Numbered from the stretch's first letter, positions 23,900 to 38,276 are shown. The stretch is DNA of 64,000 nt from Panonychus citri (GCF_014898815.1 NW_026515416.1:868001-932000), one strand, 5' to 3'. Numbers and translations: made by a program. The notes: generated from the letters alone by a model not told the origin.

Positions 23900-24560
23900 A
23901 CTTAATTACCTTGATCTTCGTTCTATTCGTGTAGGTCTAAGGCTTTTTTCATCATTTTTACTTGAACTTTAAGTTTTAATAAGTGAAATATGATTTGAAG
24001 TTAATGAAAATTGAATGTCAAGGCTTCCGAATCAAAAACGTATTTATCTGTAACTAAACATGTCCCAAAGTTGTTATCTCGTTAGTGGCCTCAACATTGA
24101 GTCTAAATTTGATTCTGACCATTAAGTAACCTTGAAACTGTATCTTAACAAAATGATCGGAATGATCTTGATATTAAAATATGACAATTGAGTATCGCTC
24201 AAATTTCCATAACTCGAGTCTGAGGTATGAATACTCGAAAACTGGAGAAAACATCAAAGAAAAACTTGTCCAAAGATTATCCAAAGGTAGCCATAACTAT
24301 CCGTAGACGAAACTTGACCTTATCAGGTGCTGGGCATATCGATTATCGTAGCTACGTACTTCATTGATTTGTAATTCGAGTGACCCAACGCTTGTAGGTG
24401 TCTCCTTTTTACAAGGGCTGACCGACCTTTCCGAGTAGGAAGCTCTATCTTCAATAGACGTCAGCGTGAAATTGTCGTTGATGAGGTTGAAAACCATCGA
24501 GAAATTAATACTGTGACTATTAATAATTTAGTTGAAAGTGTTAACAGTGAAAGTGTAAAA
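23900..24560. other. Compositionally distinct island, possible degenerate element
   Basis: This stretch is less AT-rich than its surroundings and lacks their TTAATTGTTG words and homopolymers. A minus-strand ATG frame (24497-24297, 66 codons) has a mixed, protein-like composition, but no recognised domain and no clear splice sites. It could be an old transposon fragment or an orphan exon; I cannot decide. Confidence 0.35.
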
Positions 24561-27000
24561 TCTGAGGGTCAAACTTATTAAATATTAAGAATATTTAACT
24601 TTTTCCTCTTCCTCCGATTAGTCAATGTAATCACAATAATAATAAGAACAAATCTAAACAACAACCTTAAATTGTTGGATTAATCACTTAGATTAAATCA
24701 TTTTCCTAAAAAGCCGCGAATTATTAGCCGAAAAAAGTCAGCTGAAAGTGTAATTAGTGAGCTTATGGACATATCTTGAGCCTTCCCGTTCATTGAAGTT
24801 CAATGATTGAACAATTAAACAATTATTGAAGTTGATTAGAGTTAATTTATGAATTCTGATTGATTCATTTACCCATGGTAGATATTAATTAGTTGTAATA
24901 ATCTTAATACTTAACTTTTATCCTAATTTTCACCCACATTGAAATCTAATATTGTTAACCTTTTATTTTTATGATCAACTTAATTATCTGATTGCAATTA
25001 AACAGAAGCGATTTAACAATTTTATATTTATGATACCATGATAATGTTTATCATAAACTATATATTAACCCGTTAATTTTGTATAATATTTATCAATTTG
25101 ATACGATTTTCACACTACGATGTTAATCATTTACGATCAACATAATTATCAAGCTAATCTTAATGATCATCAAGAAGAAGCCATAATCCAACTAAATTAA
25201 CTGATAATCATGGTGATTATCAACCTGATGAAGATGATAAAATGTTAATCAACAGCAACAATCAACCTACACAGAAAATAAAAATGAAATTAAAAAAGTA
25301 AATTAAGTTTAACAATAATAGAAACTGAATTGATTAGTTAATCACTTGAGAGAGAATGAGAAACAAAACAAAAAGTTTATAAATTGTTACATTTTCAATT
25401 GTGATTAAAATTGTATCAATTCAGTGTTAATCTTATTGATCATTATCTAAATCATGATTATATTTGAAAGTAAATTGTCACAATTATAAATCAAATGGTT
25501 AATTGCAAAGCTTAACATTGGGATTTGATTCTTGACAATCAGACAGAAAAAAATTTTAATCCAATTTCATTTTTGATTAACAATCAAAAAGGGAAATGAT
25601 TTTTTGTTAATCATCAAACCGTTTTAATGTCAAGAAATTAAATTAACTGTTGACAGTGATTTACTGATTCAAATCACGATGATTAAAAAGTGATCTGATC
25701 TTAATCATAATTTTTTTGGTAAATTTATCGTAATTTTTATTTTTATATTGTAACATAAGTAGTTAATCAAGATGATTAACATGAATATGTTGATTAACTT
25801 AACCCTTTAATGATGATTTAAAATTAATCAACCAACAATCAAATCATAATCAACTTGGTGGACCTTTAAATTGACCTAAATTGTAAGTGTGTGGTTGTGA
25901 TTAAATTGTAACAATTTGTTGATAAAAGGTTAGTTGGATTATCAATTAATAGAAACTGTGAAAATTTTCACACTTTTAATTAATCACAATCAAAGAAAAC
26001 GATTAAAGTCTAATGATAATAATTTCAGAAGGAGTTTATTAATTGACCTTGGTTAAAATCATCTTCCACTAATTAACACAATCAATGAACTTTAATTGTG
26101 ATTAGAAAGCTTAATGAGTTGATTATCGTTCCTCTCAATGGTTAATTACAATATAAACACAATTAAATGAATCAATTTTGATATCACAATTTGAGGTCAA
26201 TGGTGAACAAAAAAGTAACATAATTCAATTTGTATCTTAATTATTGAAGAAAAAAAAACAAAATTAAGTCAACTAATTAGCTAACCAATTAATCATTTTA
26301 CTAGTCAACTAAATTAAATTGGTAATCGTGATCAACAATCAACAATTAAAAAAAACCGGATCCAGAAAAAAAAGAAAAGTTTTTTTTAACCAAACATAAT
26401 CAACCAAAATGATCAACAAATTGTCAATAATTTACATTCACCTTGCGGCTAATTAAATGTTAATCATCAGGCTTATAAAATAATCATAAATCATGATCGT
26501 TACACCAACAATTAATTAATCAATCGAAATCTAAATTATCTAAAATTGTTGAAGAAAAAAAAACCAACCAAAAATTAAGGAAATAAAATTGCGATTAAAA
26601 TCACAATTAAAATGAAAGAGAAATGATTTAATATCAATTAAAAGCTTTAATCTTAATCAAAGTAAATCTAAAATCAATGAATCAATAAATCAGTCACCAA
26701 AAAATTGATCAATAAAATAAACTTACAATTTATGAATCAAAAAGATGATTAAATAAATGATTAACTATCAACAAAACTATAAATACTAAAGACTAATCCA
26801 GTTGATAACAATCAAGACAAGAAAATCATAATTAAAAAAAAATCAAATCAAATTAAATCGTGTTCATCATCATAATGATTAACATGTTGATTATAATTAA
26901 CAACAACAACAAACCAGATACAAACACATAAAAAAGAGCCTATTGTTATGAAATTTAATCATGATTAAGTTGATAACAATTTAAAATCAAGAATCATTGT
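24561..27000. other. AT-rich region without visible gene
   Basis: 2.4 kb of very AT-rich DNA with dense AATTAA/TAATCA words. No open frame above chance and no RNA gene or large repeat was seen. Confidence 0.5.
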
Positions 27001-27312
27001 CTTCGGCCATTGATCGAGTTGATATTGATAATAATAACATCACAACGATGATGATTAAGATGATAAAGTAAAAGTGGATCAACTGATTAAGATGATGAGG
27101 ATGATGAGGATGATGACGGCTTCCTTCAGGTAGTACGATGAATCTTCAATTTTCTCAACGGGAATTGATCACAATTTAATCTCGAAAGTAAAAGCATCTT
27201 CATCATCATCATCATCTTCATCTTTATCATCCTGAACTCACCCTTAATTGGGTGCGGATCAGGATGAAGATGAAGATCGCTTTCAAATTGAAAAAGTCTC
27301 TTTCTCCCCTTG

Positions 27313-27314
<2 letters not shown>

Positions 27315-27362
<48 letters not shown>
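27315..27362 (+). repeat. (CT)n microsatellite
   Basis: About 24 uninterrupted CT units, flanked by GATGA-type simple sequence. Confidence 0.95.
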
Positions 27363-27366
<4 letters not shown>

Positions 27367-30300
27367 CTTCCCGATGATGAGGATGAAAGTGTCTCGTCAA
27401 AACTTTCATGAAGATGATGAGATGATGATAGATATAAATATCATCTCAACGGTGTAACGGGTTGATCTTTAAAAAGTGGCCTGAACGGAAACTTTCAATT
27501 TTTTTTCACTAATAATTTTTGCTTCTTAAATTGTTTATTATTATAACTAAAATTAGTTGATAGTGATTTAGTTAATTTACGATTGATAGGTTGATTAACT
27601 AAACTATTATTATTATCAGTTTGTTATGATTAACTTAATAATCTGATACTTTAATAACTTTTACTTTTTAATCATCATTTTAATTCATTAGATGATTTTA
27701 ATTGTAACTTTTTTTTATTAAGAAAACAACTTGAAAATTTTGCATTCAATTGTTGGTTAATCATTTAAGAAAAGTTAATTGTATACAATTAACATCTTTA
27801 TATAATAATAAAATGTAAATACACAAATGAATAATTAAACTTTTAACTAATTTTTTCCCAATTTAAGCCTTAAGGGTAAATTGATTATCATCAATTTGTA
27901 ACAACTAAATTAACTAATGAAACAAACAAAAAAATGGATCAGCTAATAATCATTAGTAAGTATCAATTGATCAATTTGATTTTAAATCCGATAGTGAAAG
28001 TGATTAAACTGTTGATTGCTTATCAAACTCAAATTGAATTAACTAGTGATTTACTGATTGTAACAAATAATTAATCAACAAAGGAATCAAACGATTCGAT
28101 GATTAAAATGCTGAAGGGAATAAATTTTCCAATTGAATAAGATTAGAGTAAATTTTTCATTTTCCTAATCCAATCCAATAGATTCAGAAAGTAAACTTGA
28201 TTGATATCATCTTCTCATCCTCATCATCAGTCACAATTTTGAGTCTCTCTCTCTCTCCCTCTCCCACTTTCTCTTTCATCATCCTCATCTTTATCTTCAT
28301 CACGATTGATGATTAAACAAAACCCAAACCACAACCTGTAAAGTCACATTAAATGGATGACAATCATCATCATCCAAACTGAATCAAATGATGAGGATGA
28401 ATTATCATGGAGATAATATTATCTCATCAATAGAAGGAAAAAAAAATTCGAACGAGTGAAAAACTAGTTAATTCTTGTTTTCTCTATGTAAATAAAGGTG
28501 TGCTTTCACTTTCTCATCAACTTTTCTTTACCCACTGTAACCATATCATCCTGATCATCCTCATCATCTAAAAAAAAACTGATGAAGATGATGAAAATTA
28601 ACAGCAACAAAAACCCACTCTCCATGTGAATATAAGTAACTATCATCATCTTTGAAATCCTGTTGCTCAAATCATGAATCAAAACAACAATCAAGGTAAA
28701 AGGTAAACAATTAATTCCTAACAAGGTAAAAGATGAACAGATGATCATCATATTCAGTTAATCAGTTTTTCGTGATTAACTTTCAACCAAACTTAATAAC
28801 CTACAACAATCAACTTAATCCAACATCTATTTTTGTATACAAATAATAAAGAAAGTAAGAGAAAGTTAGATTCAAACAGTTGACAACAATTAACTGATTA
28901 ACAATTAAACCCAGTGAACTAACCCTAGGCCAAGAAATAACCTTGATTGTAATTCAGAAATCAATTTAATAGACTAATTATCCAATGTTCAATCTTAATC
29001 AACTGTTTAACTATCTCCTAATTTCCGCATCCAAGTCTCTTAATCTTTATCCTTAATCCTTAATCATCCTCACCTATTCATGATCTTTAATCATCTTCAT
29101 CCCACAATTAACTGTCTACCTTTTGAATTAAATGAGAATCAAAGTTAATTGAACTTAAGGTTAAACCCTAAAATTAACGTTGATTCAATTAACTTTTGTA
29201 ATATTATATTTTTCGCGGGACAACAATCAACGAAAGTTAATTACAATTAACTGTACACTATTATCCCTAATATCATCTAAAATTATATAAATTGCAATTA
29301 ATGGTTAATCCATAATCGATAAACTTAATCATAATTATAAATCAACGCAAATCAAATTGTTGTAATTTTATTTTAATCAAGTTTAATGTCAATACTAAAT
29401 CTCAACACAATCAAGTTAATTAAACAGTTTTACCTTTAAAATGAAGCCAATAATTAACAATTAATTGTTGTTAATCAACAAATTATTTTAATCATCGTGT
29501 ATACTTTTTTTAGATTATTGTATTATAACAATTAATAAATTGTTTTGATTTTAATCTGAAACTTTTGTTAACCATTTTACCAAATCGTAAACTCTTATTT
29601 TTGGTTAACTACTTGATTAGTTAATTAACTGTTATATTGTTTAATTGTCTACAGGATTGGTTTGCTAATTTCATGATTATTAGCATTTTAATCAATGATC
29701 ACAATCTGTAAATCATCACAATTAACCAACAATCTAAAAGTGTTATCATTACAATTTAGATTGAGTTTTATTATTATTACAACATTTTACTTTCATTATT
29801 TAACTTGTTAATTGTCTGGTAATTCAATCATTTGAATCATACTAATCAGTAAAATATGATTTCCATTTGACAATTAAAATTACAATTAAAGTGAAAATTA
29901 ACAAAAACAAAAACAAAACCTTGAAACAAAATTAACAATCAACGAAATTGAAATTAATTCCTAAAATAAATTAACTATCACTAACTGGATTAAAATTAAG
30001 TCCTAAACAATTTAGTGGTAACAATTAACTTCATATTAGAGATAAATTCATCAACAATTTAACCTTGGCTATTTAAAAACCCAAAGTTATGATCAAATTA
30101 ACAACTTAATTTGATTATCCAAAAAAACACTAATCCAATTGTTTCCAATTAAAACGAAACCTAAACAATACAACAATTTGAAATCATCTCAATATAATAG
30201 CAATTAATTTAACGATTGCAAATGATTAGTTATTAAATTAGTGGCATCATGATGTAAATAACATGATCTGAATGACAATTTAAGTTAATCACAATCAAAT

Positions 30301-30650
30301 TAAATTCAAATATACAATGATTAGACTATTTAGAATGCGGCAAATTAATTGTAACCTAGAATTTTAATTTTTCACCAAATCAAATTGGGTCAAACTGATC
30401 AGATGATTTCTGTTGATAGATAATACAAAATAACGATGATGATAAAAGATAATGATTGGGATGAGGATAAGATGATGATGATGATAAACTAGATTGTATA
30501 TTCTCACATTGTTGACCAATAATAATAAACGATGATAATGATGATGAGGATGATGATGGAAATAATTGTTTTCCAACCAAGATCATTGACCGTTACTCAG
30601 AAATATTTTCACTTACAAACTGCCCATTCAACTTTTACCATCTAATCAAA

Positions 30651-30700
30651 TCATCCTCATCTTCATCCTCATCTTCATCCTCATCTTCATCCTCATCATC
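30651..30700 (+). repeat. 12-base tandem repeat (CATCCTCATCTT)n
   Basis: Four copies of a CATCCTCATCTT unit in direct tandem, ending in CATCATCATC. Confidence 0.85.
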
Positions 30701-31589
30701 ATCTTAATCATCCTGAATACTATGTCAGACCATAGTTATTATGAATAAGACAAAAAAGAAACAGGTAAATAAGGTGTGTTATAAATACCAGGATTCATTG
30801 TTAATCATCACAATTAACAATCAAGAGGATGAAAAAAGTTCAGAGATTATCATGATAAGTTAATCATGATTAACCTGTAAGAATTGACCTACACCAGTTA
30901 ACTAATGAGATACATATTAACACTGATTTTCTAATAGTTAATTGTTCCCATAAATTCAACATGATGATTTAGTTGTTTAAATGATGATCAACATTGATTT
31001 AAATTGTTAATTTAAATTCACTTTGAAACTTTTTTTTTTCTCTTCCTCTCAAACTGAATTAAACTTGTCCAGGTAAATTGAATCTATGTTAATCTATGGA
31101 TGGAAACTTGTTTAAATTATCATTTAATTCATCTCAGCAGGTAAGATTTACCTGAAGAAGAAGTAAAAAAAAAAAGTTATCCCAATGAATTTAAATTAAC
31201 TGTTAACTTTTGATCATTGATTATGTTTGTAAATCAATTGATTCATTTTTACCACAATTAATTAAATAATATCATAACTATTTCACTATCAATCTCAAGG
31301 TTATCTCTTTCACTAACTAAATCAACTTTCTTCTAATGATAATTAAACAAGTTATTAATTCAATTGATCATCAATCTAATAACTTTAATTGTAACAATAA
31401 ACTTCAAGAGTTACAATTTTAACAATTAATCAAAAGATGATCACACAGAAGTTATTGAACATTTAATGATCAAATTATAAAGTAAATAATAATATTTGCT
31501 AAATTAAATCTTCTATTACAATTAGCATTTTCAACTTGTACAATTCATTAATCAAGTTAATTGTTTTTATCGAAAAATTAAAAAAAAAA

Positions 31590-31900
31590 GTTCGATAAGT
31601 TTCCAAATGAGCTAACAGATGGCGTTGATTCGGTGATCGCTGATTGGTCAATGAAAAAGAATATTTTTCAAATTCTATTAAATGTTTTTTTCTTTTCTCT
31701 CTTAATCAATTTGTCTCTTCAATTGTTTGCTTTAATTAACTGTTTTCTCTTGTGATTTTAATTGTTAATTGTTAATTAACAGCGACGTTAAGTGAACCTT
31801 CGAAAGGGAAAGGTGATGATACGAAAAGAGTAGAAAAAGAGAGAGAGAGAAAGAAAAAGAAAGAAAAATGGTGAGTGAGAAAGAAAGAGAGAGTAAAGTG
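31590..31900 (+). promoter_or_regulatory. Candidate promoter region of the 32.5 kb gene
   Basis: A short less AT-rich stretch inside the gene-poor half. AGTTTCCAAATGA (31598-31610) and GATGGCG (31618-31624) repeat a pair seen upstream of RPL27A, and TGATTGGTCA (31641-31650) is a CCAAT-type site. It is followed by CAGCGACGTTAAG and purine-rich leader sequence, then the ATG exon at 32527. This is inference from motifs and position. Confidence 0.35.
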
Positions 31901-32526
31901 AAAACTTGATTTCTCTCATTATGTTCACTAGTTTTTTTAGTTTCTCTCTTTTAATCGTTACCCAAACAACTACAATTTTGGATAAACTGCAACAATTAAA
32001 TTTCTTTCATCTTATTCAATTGTGTTAGTATATTAATAATATTCTCTGTTTTTATTTTATTCTATTTCATCGTTTGGTTTTCTCCTAAATATATTCATCA
32101 AACTTTTATGTGTCAATCAAATCTCAAACCAATGGGAGGAAGAGACTTTAACAGAGATTAATCAATTTGTCAGCCATTTTGTTAACTTTTGTTTCTCTCA
32201 CATTGACATTATTGGTAATCACTTCTTTGTCTCTCTCGCATTTTGATATAATCTTTAAATTTCTCTTCCATCTTAATCTCTTCATCGTCATTGTGTCATC
32301 ATCATCTGTTTATATCATCAACTTGCTCGTTACTTTTACAATTTGGATAATTATTTTGTGCGTTTTTTTTTTGTGTTAATTCAATTTTGTTGACATTTCG
32401 CAAAACATTCAACTTTTTTTCTGCACAATTGTGTAACACCAATCAACGACAATTTTATATAAACTAATCCATTTTTACTAATTTACTTTTAACTTGTCGA
32501 CTTTTTTTACCTTTGGATAAATCATA

Positions 32527-32587
32527 ATGGATGTTAATGTGTTCAATGAAACATGGGATGTAATCAGATCAATTAATCAAATATTCG
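32527..32587 (+). CDS. Putative first coding exon of an unidentified gene with a long intron
   Basis: ATG in a good context (TCATAATGG) opens 20 codons (MDVNVFNETWDV, then IRSINQIF) plus one base, ending at a consensus donor G/GTAAGT at 32588. Residue mix is balanced, unlike the Ser/Phe/Leu-only frames made by the local simple repeats, and a promoter-like stretch lies 0.6-0.9 kb upstream. No downstream exon could be identified with confidence, so the gene would continue through or beyond the 31 kb to the right edge. The product is not recognised. Chance ATG-donor pairs exist in AT-rich DNA, so this remains tentative. Confidence 0.4.
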
Positions 32588-34681
32588 GTAAGTAATTATA
32601 AACAATTAATATAATTTTCATTTATCATATAATTGTTTTTCTGTTGAATCATTTATTAGCTTTTCCCCTTTAATTACTTATTTAATCTTCAATTGTCTTC
32701 CAATTGATCGTTTTCATTAAGATAAATATAAAATCCAAATTGAATTCTAACGCTTAGTTAATCCTCATGATCCGATTCAGTTAATTGTTCAACTTTTCTT
32801 GATTTAAGAATAGAAAAAAACGTAATATTCTCTTTTTCTGTATTACTATTCCTGTTCATCACTCTATGATTATCTCTTTCTGATTGGCATCTTAATTGTC
32901 ATCATAATTTACTCTGTGATTTGTTGATTTATTCCCTTTTACTTATAGTGGTGATTAGTGAATCAGCCAAACCTTTTTTTTTCTTCTTCTTCTTCTACTT
33001 CTCATTTTCTCTTATACCTGTTATTATTGATTAATTGCTTGTTCTCACTTAATTTAAATCACTTAAAAGTGTATTATTATTATCACTATCATATACTCAT
33101 CAATATTATTTACCAATCTGATTGTGATTGCAATTTAGTTTACCCTTAATCAAGATAACTTTGTATATATGTTCAATGTTATGCAAGGTGATGAGAAGAG
33201 CGATGATACATGAGATGATGAAGTTTAAGATGAGGATGATATTAGTTGATAAAGGTTAATTATTAAGATAAATGTTATTGGATATATATTAAAAAAAAAT
33301 CGATTACGATTAAGAGCAAGTAAAAAAAAAAAATAATAATCGAAAGAGAAAGATTGATTTAAATGACCTGACAAAGTGCTCCAGGTATAAAGCCTTTAAT
33401 CTTATTAAAAGAGATCAATGAAAATAAGTTAATTGTAAATTCTGAAGATTCAATAATTGTTGTTATTAGATTAATACATTAACAAGTTACATTATTTTAT
33501 CATTACCATTTTTTTTTCTTCTTCATATTCTTGCTGTTCTAATACGAATTATATGACCTAACTAACTTATTTAAATTGCAATTGAACTTCACTGAATATC
33601 CAATCAATTTTTTCTCCATCATCAGTTAATCAAGTTAATTCTGAAGCAAAAAATTCAACCTTACCTTCCGCTCTGAAACTTGATTATCATGAAAAAAAAA
33701 GATTCTTATTTATAATAAATCAGTTATGAGAGTAGGTGTCAATATTTTTAAGTTCAACAATTTAGTTAATTTCATCGATAAATTTGAATGAAAATTAACT
33801 TTCAAGTGAGTCTTGATAATGATGACTAACCATTAGAACTTTTTTTTTTAATTGTTAATTTTCTTTCCGTCAATAAGACACTAAATTGTTCATCACCTTA
33901 AATCATCAGTTGGTGTATGTGTTTTTTTTTTCAATTTAAATTGTGATTGAAAGTTTTTCTCTCTTTGTTGCAACAATTAAATCAATACAAAAGGGTCATT
34001 GATGATAATAATCAAGGTTGCCAATCAATTTGCATCATCAAATATAAATATTAAATAAGGAAAACTGTAAATTGTTGACGTTACTTTTTTGCATTGTTGC
34101 TTAATTGTTGTATTCACTTTTGATTTTCACTTTTCCCGATTCCTGAAATCACTTTATTACTGATAATCACAATTGATCAATTATCTCACGCAATGTCAAT
34201 CGTCGTTTAGACAATAATTAATCAAGATGAAGCAAAAAGTAATGAAAATATAATTAGCAATATTAATCTATTTCACATCCCAATTAAAACTAATTGATAA
34301 GAAATAAGTGTATCATCACAATCACTTTTAATTGTAAACATTTTATTTTGATTTTCTATTTATTAATAACTTACCATTTGTATCGACCTTAACTAAGTAT
34401 CCTCAAGGGCAACAATCAGTACAATTTACATGTAAGTTACATTTGATTTTTGTCCATTTAACTTAAATTGTAACAATACAACAATTTATGGTTATCCTAA
34501 TCAATAGTAAACTAAATCGTTTGACCCAATTGATGGTTATTATGATAAAGATGACTCTCCCTATCTTCCATAACAATTGGTCAATCATTTAACCAAAATC
34601 AAACTGTTAACATCAATTATCGCTCGTTTATTCAATCAGTCAACCCATACTACTTATTAACTTACTGACCAATTGAAATCC

Positions 34682-34774
34682 CTCAGAGAAATACTCAGAC
34701 TGAGCCGGAAAAAAAAGTAATGACTTCCATGAGCTCAATGATGGGAAAGGCTGAAAGTCCGAGTATCTCTTAGA
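34682..34774. ncRNA. Candidate stem-loop RNA (pre-miRNA-sized)
   Basis: Left arm CTCAGAGAAATACTCAGACT (34682-34701) pairs, with a few mismatches, with the right arm AGTCCGAGTATCTCTTAGAC (34756-34775); the outer arm continues with GAGCC against GGCT. An inner stem CTTCCAT/ATGGGAAAG adds pairing in the loop. Overall about 95 bases, the size of an arthropod pre-miRNA. No match to a known miRNA was recalled. Strand is undecided. Confidence 0.3.
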
Positions 34775-35646
34775 CTCTTTAATTTTCTTTAATTAATTGA
34801 TCCGGTTTTCTAAATGAATAATATTGTCCAGCATGAAAACCAATCTCAAAAATTGAACATCCTTTCCTAATGATAAATTCAATACACTTGTAAGGATGGT
34901 TGATAATTATTATGGTGATGATGATTAACGTTTTCTCAGAAAGTCCAGACTCACTTAGCATTAAAACTATCCAACCCAAACAGAAACACTTAAATCAACT
35001 TTTCCATGAGCTTAAATCACTTTGATTTAATTAAAGAAAAAAATTAACTAACAATAAAGATAATAAGTGTTCATGTCAAGCCTCCTAGACTTTGTTTACT
35101 CTTAAACCATTTTATCCCCTCATGTCCCTTCCCATCCTCCTCCTTCATCCTCCTCTCATCTGATTGATTCTTGCTTACAAAGGCATTTTCAAGGCTCAAT
35201 GAATATTGTTTTTATTATCATTACTATCACCATGATTATTATCATTAACAAAAACCGTTTGTTTATTTACAAAGAATATAACTTTTTATAGCTAATATCA
35301 TACATCGCACTTGATTTCTGTGAAGTTAAAAGTGAAGAGTGAGAAAAAAATTATCCTCTGTTTTTTTCATCATCTTCTTCTATCGACATGATTCTCATCA
35401 ATCTCTATCTTAGATAATGATAATCATGAACATTGCAATTCCTATGAAAAATTCAATAAATTATATTTTTCTATTAAGTTGTAACTATCACATGTACCGG
35501 TACTATTACAAATGATTGTTGATGCTGAAAGTTTGACAAAGTAGAGGAAATAATAATATCCACTCGGATGATAAATTTAATAGAACTTCATAGTGATAAT
35601 AGTTATTAAATTGTCTCCAGTTGCCTCACTAATTGTCACAATAGTT

Positions 35647-35648
<2 letters not shown>

Positions 35649-35694
<46 letters not shown>
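35649..35694 (+). repeat. (TC)n microsatellite
   Basis: About 23 TC units without interruption. Confidence 0.95.
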
Positions 35695-35696
<2 letters not shown>

Positions 35697-38257
35697 GATT
35701 TGAACTCTCTAGACAATAATAGTTTCTATGGGTTTCTTTGATTTCTCAAGTATTAACCTTTTATTTGTTACAATTTTGTTTCATTTTTCCTTTTCTCTGG
35801 CTTTACTTGATGTGTTTCTTTTGCTGCTTTTACAGTTGGGTGTCGTCTTCCTCTTCTCTAGCTCCCTCATTGCCTCCACATCTCACCACATCGTTTTCGA
35901 TGTATGTCCTTTTTCAAACCCAGGTCATTGAAGCGGAAATCATTTGACACACAAAATAAACCATGACAGTGACACCCATTCAAGTTACTTCATCTTCCAT
36001 CCTCATCATCTTTTTTCTGGCTTCATCTTTTGGCCTCTCTCTTTGTTGTTTACTCCTTGTACTATTCCCAACATATACACAGAATATATTTCTATTATTA
36101 TCATCAACTTTTTTTTCATATACTCTTTAGGTTTTTGTGTATAAATTTTATTCCGGAAAAAGGGTGTGGATTAAATTAAGTTATCATCAATACCATCATA
36201 ATCATCATCCTAAAATCATGAAAATTTACCTAATTATCATCTATTTTTGATTTATAACATTTAACCTTGACAATATATAATAATAAGTATTACTTATGTA
36301 TTATTATCTCATACACGTTGATTTAAGATCGATTAATTAATTGTGTAAGGTTAACTACATCATAATCTAATGAAATTCTGATAAAATGTCTTTATTATTA
36401 CTTAATTATATTATTGATAAGATTTCATTAATCATATCAGATAATCGTTAATATTATTTTCAATGCTAACAACAATATTGATCATAATATTATGATATAA
36501 CATTGAAAGTTTTATTTGATTTGCGGATTCACTAGTATTTACATTTTGTTAATCATGATGATTGATAAATTTCAACTATTAGCATTATCATCAACAAAAA
36601 AAACAAAATTTGTTACTAATGAATTGTAATTAACAACTTTGTTTAAACATTAGTATTGTTTGCCTGTAAATATTGTAATAAAAAAATGATATGTACTTTA
36701 TTGAACTTCCTTGATTAATAAAACAACATTGGTTTAGTTGTCAAATTAAATTGTTACTTGATTAGTTTGCATTTCACTTTCCATCAATAACAATTTCTCC
36801 ACTACAATCAACAGGTATCATTAAATAATCAATTGATTGTTAAACAAGAAGTGAAATATATTCACCCAAGTCAATATCCGTAAGGCTATTGATTTTTCAT
36901 CGCCATCAAATTTTTATTTTTACTAATATAAATTGCATTACTATTGATAAACAACTACAGTTGCAATTTTGATTCATATGTACTAATTTAATTGCAACAA
37001 TTAACTAATTACTAGTAATTTTTCAATCAATCCGATTAAACTTACTTTACACTTTCATTTAAAAATTGTTGGTTGAAATGAAAAGTTTATCTACCTTTCA
37101 ATTTTAATCTGGCAAATAGTTTTAATTGTTGTTGATGATTCCTGTTATAAAAAAGGTACTTTCAATTCAATTGTTTCACAAACAAACAAATGATTATTAA
37201 CTTGATAAGCTTAATTGTTGGCTTGTTATTGATTTGTTCTGTAATCCATCAAATCAGTTGATCGGGATTAAGATCATGTTTATTGTGTTTGGGTGAAATA
37301 ATAACAATAAACAGTTCCTGTTCAATCCTTTTTCATGATTCATTTCTTTGTCGGATTAATCCTTGATAAAATAACAGTTAATATCCTCTTATACACTGTA
37401 AGGATCAATTAAATTTTCTTACAGTTTTAAAATGATAATATCAACATTTAAAATTCACAAAAAAAAATGTAAACAGGTAGACACTTTTTACCTACAGAGA
37501 TGTTCCGGTAAAAAGGAAATAAACTTGCAGGTTAAGGTGATTAATCACATTGAACCTCAATCAGAATTGACCTTCACGTGATGATAAAAGAAACGAGGAA
37601 GAAAGGAAATATAAAACTGAAACCTAAGAAAATGATAATGATGATGACGATGATTATTACGATAGAGTTGAATTTCAGGAATATTGAAAATTAAGGTGAA
37701 TGATGATTAGCCCACACAAATGAGAAGAGAATGAAAGTTTTAAAGAGAAAGAGAGAGAAGAAATTTTTAACATCATCGTAATTATCATCAATGTTGAAAC
37801 TGAAAACGTGGTTATAGTTAATCAAGTTCATTAAATGGTTGCAATTACAAATCTATCTACTCATCAATTTCATTTTCATCATCTGAATTGTTATTTTATT
37901 CATTCACTATAATGATATTATCTTTATCATCTGGAAGATATCATCAAACAAATCAAACCTAAAATTGGCATCTCGATAATATTAATAATAATCTCATCAA
38001 CCCACTTTCTTGTTTAATAGGAAACCCTGTAGTCTCTAATTAGTATCATTCCCAGGCCATTCAATCTTAATTTTTAAAATATGCTCAATAATTTTATCCT
38101 CTTCTGTTTGGTTAGTTGATTAAATAAATACTTTTGTTTGTTTGCAATTTGTTAATCACTAACCAATTGAATTAAAAACAATCACATAAACAATATCCAT
38201 TCATATAAAGATAACTGTTTAAAGGATTAAAATTGATTGTTGTTGACTTTAAATGCT

Positions 38258-38276
38258 CACACACACACACACACAC
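38258..38276 (+). repeat. (CA)n microsatellite
   Basis: Nine to ten CA units (ACACAC run), the longest CA tract seen in the window. Confidence 0.85.

Larger units (their letters stand above)
27001..31590. other. Non-coding region with GATGA and CT repeats
   Basis: 4.6 kb without supported genes. It holds (GATGA)-like and (CATCAT)-like low-complexity stretches near 27,080-27,230, 28,540-28,590 and 30,430-30,560, the (CT)24 array at 27,315 and the 12-base tandem repeat at 30,651. All open frames here follow these simple repeats and are not credible genes. Confidence 0.5.

Noticed and set aside
32167..32379. Plus-strand hydrophobic 70-codon frame
   Set aside because: Begins at TTG, and composition is that of random T-rich DNA; no splice support.
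35728..36144. Three overlapping hydrophobic plus-strand frames
   Set aside because: Different frames of the same T-rich stretch, no conserved motif, and the TTTTACAG acceptor inside leads quickly to stops.
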